Assembly: GCF_033115175.1 (NCBI RefSeq)
Contig: NC_084836.1
Span: 77,900,253 to 77,964,252, forward strand
Direction: 5' to 3'
DNA: 64,000 nt
Source: Lepus europaeus
Taxonomy: Eukaryota > Chordata > Mammalia > Lagomorpha > Leporidae
Part shown: positions 35,342 to 45,519 of the stretch, piece after piece
How positions within the stretch are numbered: position 1 is the first letter of the stretch
Layout: each line of letters opens with the position of its first letter
Position numbers and translations under genes: made by a program
Notes under the pieces: model-generated
What the model saw: only the letters and a program-made list of their open reading frames with translations
What the model was told of the DNA's origin: nothing
The model's database searches: none

Positions 35342-38240
35342 GTGTGTGCCGGGGCGGGCCGGGCTGGGCTGGGGGCCCGGGGATCCGGGCGGGCCGGCGG
35401 CCTGGAATCCCATCGGAGCAGCTGACCGCGCTTGGCGCCTTAGTCCTGGGTCCCAGCGCCGGCCGGCTGGAGGCGCCGCAGGGGTCAGGGTCTGGGTGCG
35501 TCTGTGTGTGGGTCCCTGTCCCGCGCAGCCCCGGACCCCAGCCTCTTGGGCACCGGGAGCACAGTGGGAGCTGTTCATTAAAGGACCGTGAGTGGAGCAG
35601 AACAAAGGGACGGAGCCCGCAGCCCGCCGAGCCGCCGGATGGCTTCTGAACACTTCTTTTTGCCTTCTGAGCCTGACATAGTTTCCAGTTCACGGAACAG
35701 AGGGTGGCAAAGATGCTACAGAGCGTTCTCCAGTAACCCTTCTCCAGCATCCCTCCAACTTCTCGGCGCACCCCTTCCCTCTCCCTATGCACATGCGAGC
35801 TTGTTTATGCCTCCGTGTGCGTTTCCGGAAAGCAAGCGCTTTCTCTTACCTCCCTAACGCGCGCTTTTGAAAATCAGCCGTCAGCCTGCATGCGCTGAAT
35901 TGTAATAATGCACAGACCCGGCTGCTGTCCCCATTCTTCCTCTCCCCCCACTCCACTGACCAGCTTCCCCAGGCTCAGTGCTGTACGGTCCAGGTCCTGA
36001 CTCTGATCTGGAGCAGATCCTCGGGCTGTCACATGACAGTGGCATCCGTGAGAGGTTCAGCCACTGGGACCTGTTGGTCCGTGATGGGCCAGTGCGTACT
36101 TGGTGGCCGCCCTATCGTGTTGTGTCATCTCTGAGGATCACACAGTAGCACCCCACCCTCTGCTAAGCTGCCATAACCTGTCTGGGTTAAGCTGATGTTT
36201 CCTCCGGGGTACACACAGGTGGTGAGGTGATTGCCCCAGGAGTCCTCGGCAGGGGCCACTCAGCAGGGCCTTCCTTCCCCTGGGAGAAGGCCCGGGGACT
36301 TGTGTCACCACACTTGCCCCTGGCACTACCTAGGCTGTGCTGCTGCAGCCAGGTGTGAGGTCAGGCCTCTGGCCAGCAGTGGGGGAAGGGCAGCAGGCAG
36401 GAGCATCAGCCAGGACTGAAGCCTGGAACTGGACCTGAGGCCAGAGAGCCGGGCCACTTGGCAGCAGCCGAGTGGGCCACACGCGTGCTCACAGCTCACG
36501 TCTGCCTTCCCTTGGGAGTTCAGCTGAGTCATGGGCCTGGGCCACATCTCTCAGAGGAGTCGGCTGGTGTTGGGGCCCTGAGGCTTGTAGCGGGTCCCTG
36601 CTGGCCCACGTCTCCTCCAGGGGGACACCGGCTTGGAGTGAGGTGCTGTAGACCGCTGGACCTGCGAGCTCCATTTTACAGATGGGAAAACCGTCGTCCG
36701 AGGGATCCCAGGGCAAGGTCTGAGGCCCTGGCTCCCCCCTCCTAGTTCCCTCATCCTGTGCATCCCAAACCCACTCTGTATCCACCTGCCTGCCTAAAAC
36801 ACAGTGCCCGCTGCCTCCTGCCCACAGTTAGCAGGACTTCAGGAACCCTGTCCCCGCAGAGCCCTGCTTTGCACCAGGTCCTTGCCCTGTGCTCCCCGTA
36901 CATGGAACTGTTTGCCTGCCCCCGCCTGGCTGGCTCCCCAGAGCTGTGCCTCCTGTCCCTGGAGCTGGCTAAGACATATTTATAGTCCCTGGCTTCCCTC
37001 TTGCGTTTCCTCTTAATCACTCCGCCCAGCTGCAGGAGACACCCTATTGGGAGCTGCCTGGACTCAAAGGAGTTAGAAGCCAGGGCCTGGGTGTGGCAGG
37101 CGGGAGGGGGAGGCAGCTCCTGTGGCCTTGTGGGTGGCAGTTCTGGCAGCCCAGCAATAACAGCAGAGTGACTGCATGTGTGAAAGTGAAGGGCGTGCTG
37201 ACTCTCACTCCTCGTACCCTCGCAGATCGTAGCTGGCGTGAAATACTACTTGGATGTGCTGATAGGCCGGACCACGTGCACTAAGACCCAGACCAACTTG
37301 GCCAACTGTCCTTTCCATGACCAGCCGGACCTGCAGAGGGTATGTGCCTGATGGAGGCAGAGGGGAGGGTGTGTGTGTGTGTGTGTGCGTGTGCGTGTGC
37401 AAGCCTGTGCATGTGTGGGGAGAGGTAGCCAGGGGTCAGGGATTCATACGTAGACACACACCGGTGTGAGTTTTGTGTATGTGTGCATGTGGAGAGCGGT
37501 AGGGCTGTATGTACCCATGATTAACCTGAATTGCTAAGATAAGGGGGTCTAGCCTGGGCATGGGGGTTTATGGGGAGGGCAGCACGGCTTGCTTTTGGAG
37601 GTCGCACCTGCTGGACAAGGAGCAGCAGCTGCAGGAGGGGCTGCCTGGGAGGGGGTAGAGGGGAGGGGTTCTGTTTAGCCCCAGCATTGGCCACCTGCCC
37701 CACTGAACAGATCAGACAGAATTAGAGGCTTAGGAGTGTCTAGAGCCTTCCAAGGCTCTCTCTATGGATGGGGCCAGCTCTTGCGAGGTTGCTGCCATGG
37801 AGAGAGCCACTATCCCCTAGTCACTGGCTTCCGCCCTCTGGGGTCTTCCTTCTACACCCCTCCTGCAGCCCACCCAGGTGTAAGAGGTAGAGGGAGAAAG
37901 GGGGCGCCTGTCCCCTGCCCTACACTCCTGGGGCTCTTGTAGCCCTGCAGACGCTACAGCTCACAGGGCAAGGGCAAGTGAGGACCGGGTGGGAGATGTG
38001 GAGTGACAGGTGGCGCCATGTTCTCAACCAGTGGGGTGGGGGCGGGTGGGGACAAGAGTCACCCCTGTTCGTCGCACACGCTCAGACCTCACATGCCAGG
38101 GCGCGTGCTGGTTAACTGTCACCCGCACCGACTGCCCCTCTCTGTTCCTTTCACAGAAGATGCTCTGCTCCTTTGAGATCTACAGCGTGCCCTGGCTGAA
38201 CAAAATCTCCCTGCTGAAATCCAACTGCCAGAATGCCTAG
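35093..38240 (+). CDS. CST3: Cystatin C (CST3), three coding exons, 148 aa
   Basis: Coding sequence is join(35093..35341, 37226..37339, 38157..38240), giving 83+38+27 residues. The product is a secreted family-2 cystatin, a tight reversible inhibitor of papain-like cysteine proteases (cathepsins B, H, L, S) in extracellular fluids. Residues 1-28 form a signal peptide with a Leu/Val/Ala core ending SPAAG. The predicted mature chain is 120 aa, like human cystatin C. In mature numbering the sequence shows Gly11-Gly12 (N-terminal segment), Q55-I-V-A-G59 (first hairpin loop), P105-W106 (second loop), Cys73/Cys83 and Cys97/Cys117 (the two expected disulfides) and S38-N39-D40 (legumain-binding site). 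There is no N-glycosylation sequon. The start has a strong Kozak context (A at -3, G at +4). Introns are GT-AG and phase 0, at the positions typical of the family. Residues 67-68 are Leu-Ile, where human has Glu-Leu. Other cystatin paralogues lack the [13 protein letters not shown] match to CST3, so the assignment is firm. Confidence 0.97.
35342..37225 (+). other. CST3 intron 1 (1884 bp)
   Basis: Begins in the CpG island and becomes ordinary GC-moderate sequence after about 35.6 kb. I see no SINE, L1 or DNA-transposon copy in it, unlike nearly every other 2 kb stretch outside this locus. No extra cystatin exon was recognised. Confidence 0.85.
37226..37339 (+). CDS. CST3: CST3 coding exon 2
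   Basis: Encodes mature residues 56-93, starting IVAG and ending DLQR. It includes Cys73 and Cys83, which pair in the family. The acceptor is ccctcgcag|ATC and the donor AGG|gtatgt. It is exactly 38 codons, the usual length for cystatin exon 2. Confidence 0.95.
37340..38156 (+). other. CST3 intron 2 (817 bp)
   Basis: Short phase-0 intron with an imperfect (TG)n run at about 37367-37400. No transposable element is recognised. The branch and acceptor region is pyrimidine-rich. Confidence 0.85.
38157..38240 (+). CDS. CST3: CST3 coding exon 3 and stop
   Basis: Encodes mature residues 94-120 with Cys97, the VPW loop (104-106) and Cys117, ending QNA then TAG. The acceptor follows a good pyrimidine tract, ttcctttcacag|AAG. 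Confidence 0.95.
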   Translation, partial: KMLCSFEIYSVPWLNKISLLKSNCQNA

Positions 38241-38460
38241 GGGGTCAGTGCCAGCTCCACGGCCTCACCCGCTGCCCCTGGCTCCACACACCCTGGCTTA
38301 GGTGGGAGTCCCAGGGCCTTGCTGGAAGACTTGGCGAGGCGGGTTCTGAACAGCTCAGTGGCTCCACCCTTGTTGTCTCCCTAGCTTGTCAGCTCCACTG
38401 CTGTGTGGCACATGTGGGCTGCCTCGACTGTATCCAATAAAAAATAGCATCGGCTCTTTT
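38241..38460 (+). other. CST3: CST3 3' UTR
   Basis: About 215 nt from the TAG to the likely cleavage site 15-25 nt past the AATAAA at 38436. It is a compact untranslated region without repeats. The exact cleavage position is inferred. Confidence 0.75.
38436..38441 (+). terminator. CST3 polyadenylation signal AATAAA
   Basis: A canonical AATAAA (followed by AAAATAGC) 196 nt after the stop codon. A T-rich stretch (ctctttttcctgg) lies 15-30 nt downstream, and a long G-run begins about 45 nt downstream. Both are typical of efficient cleavage and termination. Confidence 0.88.
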
Positions 38461-38478
38461 TCCTGGAGTTGCCTGCCG

Positions 38479-38516
38479 TGCTGGGGGTGGGGGGGGGGGG
38501 GGTGGGGGGTGGCGTG
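38479..38516 (+). repeat. G-rich run just past the CST3 poly(A) site
   Basis: About 38 nt that are nearly all G on the + strand with a few T interruptions, including a run of about 15 G. It can form G-quadruplexes and resembles G-rich pause elements found downstream of poly(A) signals. A role in CST3 termination is inference. Confidence 0.6.
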
Positions 38517-38517
38517 C

Positions 38518-38905
38518 AGCCATGTTAGTCAGCTTTTTGTCGCTTCAACAGAGACATCTAGAGGAGCTGCTTTGGAAAGGAGATGGCTGTCTCCACGCGT
38601 GGGTTTGACGATTCATAGTCAAGGTCAGGCAGGTGGCATCTGGTGTGTGTGGAAGGTGGGCAGAGGGTGATCACTTGGTGAGCCTGCAAGCTTGCCTGGC
38701 TCATACAGCCATGCTCAACCGAGAACCACCTTCCAAGTTGGACAACTGCCCAGGGTCCTAGAGACCTCCCAACAAGCCCACCTCCCAGATGCAGTTAGAT
38801 GGAGTCTCCACCCTGAAGCCACCAACCATGAACATTAGCCCGTTAACCACCACCTCTAAGACTTTGGGGTTTGAACATCTGCGTGAGGTTTAGGAGCCAC
38901 GTCCT
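38518..38905 (-). mobile_element. Possible MaLR-type LTR, old
   Basis: GTTAGTCAGCTTTTTGTCGC, then CTTCAACAGAGACATCTAGA at the left and a distal CCCACCTCCCAGATG...CACCACCTCTAAGA region follow the general layout of reverse MaLR LTRs. Heavily worn, so the family is uncertain. Confidence 0.4.
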
Positions 38906-39257
38906 GTTCCAAGAGCTCCTGGTGGAGATCAGAGCAGGGCTGAGAGCAGGCATGGCAGAAGCTGCCACTTTGAGGGGTGGGTATCTGAAACTCAGGGGAG
39001 GGAAAAGCAGGGAGGAGGCAGGAACCCAAGCATTCAGCTGCAGTAGCAGGGGCGTAGGCTGCCCTTGGGGAAGAAGGAGGGGTGTGGGTGGTGCCCATGG
39101 CCTGGGGCTGGCCCTCAGTGGAGCTTGGCCAGGCAGTAAATACCATCCATGTTAAACTGAGGTGCTTAGGTTGCCCAGAGACCAAGTGAGTAATGACTTC
39201 CGTCTACCCGCCACCGAAGACCTAGGGACCTACCTGGAAACCAAGCCTGAGAGTACA

Positions 39258-39365
39258 GGAGGGGGCTCCAAAAAGCCTGCGGGAAAATGGGACTAAAGGG
39301 GGGTGCACATGGGGTGGGCACTGTGGTGTAGCAGGCGAAGCCACCACCTGTGATGCCGGCATCCC
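39258..39365 (+). mobile_element. MITE-like terminus followed by a CSINE head fragment
   Basis: GGGGGCTCCAAAAAGCCTGC (39261-39280) resembles the MITE terminus at 41434. 39311-39365 is the first ~55 bp of a + CSINE (GGTGGGCACTGTGGTGTAGC), then lost. Confidence 0.55.
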
Positions 39366-40234
39366 TGAGGACGCCCATTAGCCCGAACTGCTGAAACCTG
39401 GCGGTCAAAAGTTCCTTGGGGAGGAAGCCCAGTCTTGCGCCTCTCAGGCCTAACTCTGGGGCTTGTTGCTTTGAGTGTTAAATAGAAGTGTATCCTCTCT
39501 AAGGTTTCTCCTTATACATAGATTGGGTATCTTTCTGGCCCTGGGTTAACAGTAAGTTTTAGAGGTTTTTTTTTTTGTTTTTTTTTTTTTTTCCGTTGAT
39601 CTAGTTATGATACCTTGTATCGTGGCTCTGAAAGGTGGCATGTCTGGGGTGGCCTTGTGGTTGCATCTACTAGCAGCTGCCTAGGAAGTGAGGTCGGGGA
39701 AGGCCCTCAGAGCTTCTGGTGAGCTCCTGGAGGAAGCCAGGCTCTCTGTAAGGGGCCCCAGCCAAGACCCCATGCCCACGAGGCCACCAGGGATGACCCC
39801 TCAAAGCTAGCATCACCTCCCAACTGGGTGAGTGGGCTCTCTCAGATGTCCAGTCCATCTGACTTCACAAGGGACCATGGCACCTGCTGTCACCTCTTTG
39901 CCCAGGCGAGAACCACCCAGCCATGCCCTTCCTGAATTCCTGGCCCACAGAGTTGTAAGAAAGAAAGAACAGGTGTTTGCCATACTAGGGCATATTAGGG
40001 CAACTTGTCAATGATCAGCAAATCATGAGCCAGGGTTGCTTTTCTGTGAGACTTCCAAAACCTGCTTCTTAGCCCTATAGCAAATCGCTATAGCTTCATG
40101 GGTCAGTTTCTTAAATTGAGCTCATTCTCTTTCTTGTCTCCTGTTTTTTGGCCAAATTTAATTTTTTTTTAACTTTATGGTAGAATGGCCACTCTATTCT
40201 TTTCTCCCTCTAAATTTGGTTTTCTAAATATAGT
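39366..40234. other. Non-coding stretch
   Basis: A T-rich run at 39559-39592. No gene recognised. Confidence 0.5.
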
Positions 40235-40530
40235 TAGGGGGTGCATCTTTGGCCTAGCCATGAAGATGCCAGTTAGGACATCCACATCGCACATCAGAGT
40301 GCCTGGATTTGATGCCTGGCTCTGCTCCTGGTTCCAACTTCCTGCGAATGCACACCCTGGGAGACAGCAGGGAGGGCTCAAGTAGTTGGGTTCCTACCAC
40401 TCATGTGGGAAGACCTGCGTTGAGATCCTGGCTCGTGGCTTCAGCCTCTCAGCTGTTGCAGGCATTTGGGGAATGAACCAGCAGATGAGAGAGCTTGCCC
40501 TCGCTCTCAGAAAGAAATGGATATAATTCT
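40235..40530 (+). mobile_element. Older CSINE-type copy
   Basis: Divergent subfamily (tttggcctagccatgaagatgcc; accctgggagacagcagggag). Short tail. Confidence 0.75.
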
Positions 40531-40910
40531 TTAAAAACCTACTCTTCCAAAGGAAAGGACTCTTCTGGTGCCCAAAGTGAATTTTTAGTGTTTCGGCCAG
40601 GATCATATAACATTTATATTTTAATTCGGGGCAAAAAAAAAATTGACAGTATATAATTTTTGAGCTCTTCAGAATACCATGTACCATGCAATGTGTCTAT
40701 GCTTTTATGACATCCTTTGGTAGAGTAAAAAAAAAAAAAAAAACACCTTTTATCTGTCTTTTGTATTTCCTATGAACTCTGTCCCTGGATATTTTGTATT
40801 TTGTCAGGAATATTTCCCCGTCGCTTCTCTCGAACACTTGTTATTGATAAGAAAACTACAGATTTTGCCTATTTTCTTTTTGTCCGCTTTGGTGTCTGTT
40901 TCTTTATAGA
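40531..40910. other. AT-rich non-coding stretch
   Basis: A-runs near 40630 and 40728-40743. Nothing recognised. Confidence 0.5.
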
Positions 40911-41231
40911 TTCTTTTAAAAATTATTTGAAAGGCAGATTTACAGAGAGAAGGAGAGACAGAGAGAGATCTTCCATCAGCTGGTTCACTCTCCTAATGGC
41001 CACAATGGCCAGAGCTCGGCCGATCTGAAGCCAGGTGCCAGGAGCTTCTTGCAAATCTCCCACATGGGTGCACAGACCCAAGCACTTGGGCCATCTTCCA
41101 GTGTTTTCCCAGGCCATAGCAGAGAGCTGGATCAGAAGTGAGGCAGCCGGGACTCAGACCTCAAACTGGTGCCCATATGGGAGGCCGGCACCATAGGCAA
41201 AGGCTTAGCCTACTACGCCACAGCATCAGCC
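40911..41231 (-). mobile_element. CSINE copy, CTTTATAGA duplication
   Basis: Reverse copy bounded by CTTTATAGA on both sides (about 40902-40910 and 41236-41244). Body complete. Confidence 0.88.
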
Positions 41232-41433
41232 CCCTCTTTATAGACAATTCGAGCTCTGGGCTTTAGTGGCCTGTGGCTACTACCAGATGTAGTCTTGCCC
41301 TTGGCATCAGGGGACCAAGAGGTCTCTTCAGAGCCAAGTGCCCTGAGGCTTATGTGGCCGAGTGAGATGAACTCAGGGGTCACGTCATGTCAACTCTGGA
41401 GTCTGGCTTCCTTAAGACCAGGTAAGATTCATG

Positions 41434-41560
41434 AGGGGACTTCAAAAAGTTCACGGAACAGTAAAGTGTTAGAAGTTTTTTTTTGGTGCAAAACACTTTT
41501 GAAATCCAAGCACACCTGAGTCCTCAAACAGTTCGTGGAAAATTCGTGTTAAGAAAAAGG
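41434..41560 (+). mobile_element. Mariner-like MITE remnant
   Basis: GGGGACTTCAAAAAGTTCAC...GGTGCAAAACACTTTTGAAA...CAAACAGTTCGTGGAAAATT, with two similar AAAAGTTCACGGA-like termini in direct order. I know this pattern from non-autonomous TcMar elements of mammals. The name is not certain. Confidence 0.55.
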
Positions 41561-41634
41561 ATGCATGGCTTTCTTTTTTTTTTTTTTTTTGGCAGCAAAA
41601 TAAACTTCCTTTTTGAGAGACAGAAAGACACACA

Positions 41635-41955
41635 AGGCCAGCACCACGGCTCACTTGGCTAATCCTCCGCCTGCGGCGCCGGTACCCCGGGGTTCTAGTC
41701 CCGGTTGGGGTGCCGGGTTCTGTCCCGATTGCTCCTCTTCCAGTCCAGCTCTCTGCTGTGGCCCGGGAAGGCAGTGGAGGATGGCCCAAGTGCTTGGGCC
41801 CTGTACCCACATGGGAGACCAGGAGGAAGCACCTGGCTCCTGGCTTCGGATTGCAGTGTGCCAGCCGTAGCGGCCATTTGGGGGGTGAACCAATGAAAGG
41901 AAGAGCTTTCTCTCTGTCTTTCTTTCTCACTATCTAACTCTGCCTGTCAAAAAAG
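41635..41955 (+). mobile_element. Young-type CSINE nested in an older CSINE
   Basis: GGCCAGCACCACGGCTCACT head, 'ctaatcctccgcctgcggcg', ending tctgcctgtcaaaaaagaag. Confidence 0.9.
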
Positions 41956-42105
41956 AAGAAAGAAAGAGAGAGAGAGAGAAAGAGAGAGAAAGTAGAAAGA
42001 AAGAAAGAAAGAAAGAAAAAGAAAGAAAGGAAGGAAGGAAGGAAGGAAGGAAGGAAGGAAGGAAGGAAGGAAGGAAGGAAGGAAGGAAGAAAGAAAGAAA
42101 GAAGG
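41950..42105 (+). repeat. (GA)n/(GAAA)n/(GGAA)n compound microsatellite
   Basis: About 155 bp of purine on the + strand. It contains roughly 15 consecutive GGAA units (42027-42088) flanked by GAAA units. It sits in the purine tract of a SINE. Confidence 0.95.
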
Positions 42106-42245
42106 AGCTTCCATCCAGTTGGTCGCTCGCTGCATGCCCACAATGGCCAGGAACGGGCAGGGGCCAGAGCTGGGTGCTAGGAACTCCGCATCTCCCAGTG
42201 GGCTATCAGGAATCCAATTACTTGAGCTATCACCACTGCCTGCTG

Positions 42246-42994
42246 AAGCAGAAGCAAATGCCAAAGTCCTTGGGCCAAGGTGCTGGCTGGGTCATTGACC
42301 TTGAGTGGGGCCCCACTGGTGTCCAGGGAGCGGAACTCCACCATCTGCAAACTCAGACCTGGGCATTTCTGACCCTTCACCCTGCCCGTCGCCAGCCTGA
42401 TTAGTCCGGAGGACTGCTTGGTCCTTTGGTATTTCTCACCCGCCCAGGCTGGTTCCTGCCCAGGCTCCCTCTGCAGAGCAGCAGGCACAATTCAGCTCTT
42501 GGTCCTGTTCCCCCACCTGTCAAGGTGATCAGAAACCCCCGGCGCTAGGTAAACAGGCCCCGCCCCACCCACCTTGCGAAGGACTTGCCATGACAAAGGG
42601 TCCCAGTTAGTTCTCTTTCACCCACATCCAGAACAGACTTGGGGGCGGGGCGGGGAATCCCTGTTCGTCCTGAACAGGCAGGGGGCAGGACATGGTGCCG
42701 CTGAGCGTGGCAGGCTCTGTGCATGCTCTGATGGACCACGAGGCCCACATGGAAGAACCATCACCACACACATCCTCGCCTCACAAGCCAGCGGGCACTC
42801 TGCTTGCCTCCAGGGAAGCTGACTCCTCCCTTTGGACCACAGCTTGGAGCCTGTGACCTTGCTGAATTCTGCCCTTGAGCCTTGAGATTGACATAAGGAA
42901 GGCACGTGACCCTCCCCTCCCCTACTCCCCACAATCTGGGCTCCATCCACCCCTCTGGGGCTCACGAGGCTTATGGTGGCATTTGTTGGACTGC
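42246..42994. other. Non-coding stretch
   Basis: GC-moderate sequence. No gene or named repeat recognised. Confidence 0.5.
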
Positions 42995-43260
42995 AGGTGG
43001 AATATCTCTTATCCAAAGTTCTGGTGACCAGAAGTGTTTCCAGAGTTCAGATTTTTGGGGGGGATCTGGAATATTTACACATCTATAATGAGATATTTTG
43101 GGAATGAGAGCCAAGTGTAAACATGAAATTCATTCATGTTCCATGCTTGTACAACTCCTACACGGAGCCTGAATATAATGTGATGTAATATTTTTAGTAA
43201 TGTCGTGCATGTAACCAAGTTGCATGGTATGGAATTTTCCACTTTGGGCATTGTGTCCAA
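42995..43260 (+). mobile_element. MER2-like TcMar-Tigger fragment
   Basis: TGGAATATCTCTTATCCAAA, GACCAGAAGTGTTTCCAGAG, TGGAATATTTACACATCTAT and AATGAGATATTTTGGGAATG follow the MER2/Tigger2 terminal sequence as I know it. Confidence 0.7.
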
Positions 43261-43563
43261 GATTCACCTCCATAACCATCCCCTTTAGAATGAAGCCAAA
43301 TTGTGGGGGCATCAGAAGGGAACCAAGATATGGCCAGGGACTGGCTATTTCTGCCCCTGCAGCCAAGCCGAGGCAGCCCTTCTTTTGGGCTGTAGGTTTG
43401 TGGACCAATTACTGCTCTGCTTTGGGCCAAGTGGGTTGGGTTTCTGACACCCTGCGCCCTTCCCTCACTAAAACCGAAGACAAAACTCAGCCCTCAGTTC
43501 TCAAAGCCAGGGTCCCATAATTGGGAAGGGTGAAGCTATTTTATTTGTAATTACTGTGTTATT

Positions 43564-44235
43564 TTTCAATATTATTTGTTTGAAAGGAAGAATTACAGAG
43601 GGCAAGAGCAGAGGGAGAGGCAGAGAGAGAGAAAGGGAGAGAGAGAGAAAGAGAGAGGCCGACGCCGTGGCTTAACAGGCTAATCCTCCACCTTGCGGCG
43701 CCGGCACACCGGGTTCTAGTCCCGGTTGGAGCGCCGGATTCTATCCCAGTTGCCCCTCTTCCAGGCCAGCTCTCTGCTATGGCCCGGGAAGGCAGTGGAG
43801 GATGGCCCAAGTGCTTGGGCCCTGCACCCACATGGGAGACCAGGAGAAGCACCTGGCTCCTGGCTTCGGATCAGCACGACGCGCCGGCCGCAGTGGCCAT
43901 TGGAGGGTGAACCAACGGCAAAAAGGAAGACCTTTCTCTCTGTCTCTCTCTGTCACTATCCACTCTGCCTGTCAAAAAAAAAAAAAGAGAGAGAGAGAGA
44001 ACATTCCATCTGCAGGTTCACTCCCCAAATGGCTGCAACAGCCAGGGCTGAGCCAGGCCAAAGCCAGGAGCCTGGAACTCCAACCAGGTCTCCCATGTGG
44101 GTGGCAGGGATCCAAGCACTCAAGCATCCTCCGCTGCTTTTCCCAAGCACCTTACAGGGAGCTGAACTGGTGCTCATACAGGATACCAGCATGGCAGGTG
44201 GCACCTTAACCCATTGTGCCACAACGCCAGCCCCT
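43564..44235 (-). mobile_element. CSINE (outer) split in its GA tract by a + CSINE
   Basis: Tail and GA tract at 43564-43657. The body resumes 43987-44235 (acattccatctgcaggttca to gtgccacaacgccagcccc). Confidence 0.88.
43658..43986 (+). mobile_element. Young-type CSINE nested in the GA tract of another CSINE
   Basis: GGCCGACGCCGTGGCTTAAC head and poly(A) end. The flanking AGAGAGAG is repetitive, so the duplication cannot be placed exactly. Confidence 0.92.
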
Positions 44236-44820
44236 TTAATGATTTTTTTCTACATTCTACAGGGTTTTATACATTTTTGGTTAACACATAATAATGGTGC
44301 CCATTTATGGGATACATTGTGATATTTCAAGACATTCATACAGCATGTTCTGATCAAACCACGACACTTAGCGGTTCCATCTCCTTCCCATTTTTTTCTG
44401 TTTGGAGACTTCAAGCTGCAGTCTTCTAGTTCTCCAAAAAATATAGAATAGCTTATGGTGACCCACTGTCAACCCTCTGTGCTGTGGAGCCCTAGAAACT
44501 ACTATTTCTATGTGAATATCCGATATCCAGCCTACTTCCCCCTCCATCCCAGCCCACAGTAATCGCCATTCTGCATTCAGAGCGATTTTTCTTAAGCTTT
44601 TACATATATGAGTTTGCCTTTCTGGGGCTGACTTATTTCACTTACCTGACGAAGCCTCCAGTTCCATCCATGTTTCTGCCCTCAGCAGGATTTCATTCTT
44701 CTTAGGATGAAACCCTCTTCCACGGTGGATCTGCGCCATGCTGTCTCTGTCCACTCATCCACGGAGAAGCACCTAGGTGGAGTCCACATCGCGACTATTT
44801 ACGACACTTCTTAACGGTTT
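44236..44820 (-). mobile_element. L1 3' end, antisense
   Basis: Reads like the L1 3' UTR in reverse (gggatacattgtgatatttc; gcttatggtgacccactgtc; tatttcacttacctgacgaa; ccagttccatccatgtttct). Old and truncated. Confidence 0.75.
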
Positions 44821-44882
44821 CAGAAGCTTTGCCTTGCAGGAAAGTGAAGATTCCTGCCCTCTGACCTTAGAGTGCAAGGGTG

Positions 44883-45202
44883 GGAGTGGCATTGTGGCGC
44901 AGTGGGCTAAGCCTCTGCCTGTGATGCACAGGTTCTCCCATGAGCACAGGTTCGAGTCCCATCTGCTCCACTTCCTATCTGGCTCCCCGCTAGTGTGCCT
45001 GGGAAAGCAGCAGAAGGTGGCCCAAGTCCTTGCACCCCTGTCACTCACATGGGAGACCTGAATGAAGCTCCTAGCTCCTGACTTGTGCCTGGCCCAGCCC
45101 TGGCTGTTGCAACCAGGGAACCAGCACATGGTTCCGTGTTTCTCCTTTCTCTCTCTGTAACTCTCTCAAATTAGTAAATCTTACAATAAGAAAAATTTAA
45201 GA
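44883..45202 (+). mobile_element. CSINE copy, 12-bp duplication
   Basis: Flanked by AGTGCAAGGGTG (44871-44882) and AGTACAAGGGTG (45203-45214). Confidence 0.9.
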
Positions 45203-45519
45203 AGTACAAGGGTGACAGGTGTACTGGTGGCTGAGCAGTAGGGGCCCATCCTGCGTCTTGAGACACTGATTAACTCTATGTTCCTATGACAGCTGTCACA
45301 TTCATTTTTTTCATGATGTCAGTGGGCTTGTCCATTAAACCACACCCAGCCAGCAGCGTGGCTCTTTGCCCTGGGGACCAAGGTCAGTCTGACTTCACAA
45401 CGCCCCTCTCTCAACACCATGCACAGCGCCTGCATAGTGCCCTTGGGATATCTGTTGAATGGAGTTGATTGGCCACAGGACATTCTCCAGTGGTTCAGAA
45501 CCACTTGCTAATTTAATTC

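Larger units (their letters stand above)
34650..35560. promoter_or_regulatory. CpG island over the CST3 promoter and exon 1
   Basis: A dense GC- and CpG-rich block that contrasts with the CpG-poor repeats around it. It covers the proximal promoter, all of exon 1 and the start of intron 1. Long open frames on both strands here (up to 360 codons) follow from the scarcity of AT-rich stop codons and are not read as genes. An island like this is usual for a broadly expressed gene such as CST3. Confidence 0.85.
41574..42245 (-). mobile_element. Old reverse CSINE, split and with a swollen purine tract
   Basis: A poly(T) start (41574-41590) and 'gagagacagaaag' precede the + CSINE at 41635. The body resumes after the GGAA array as 'cttccatccagttggtcgct' (42109) and runs to about 42245. 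Confidence 0.6.

Noticed and set aside
34710-35792. Long open frames (up to 360 codons) on the minus strand and a 247-codon frame on the plus strand over the CST3 promoter and exon 1
   Set aside because: They arise from the GC-rich island, overlap a well-supported gene in other frames and have no domain or splice structure.
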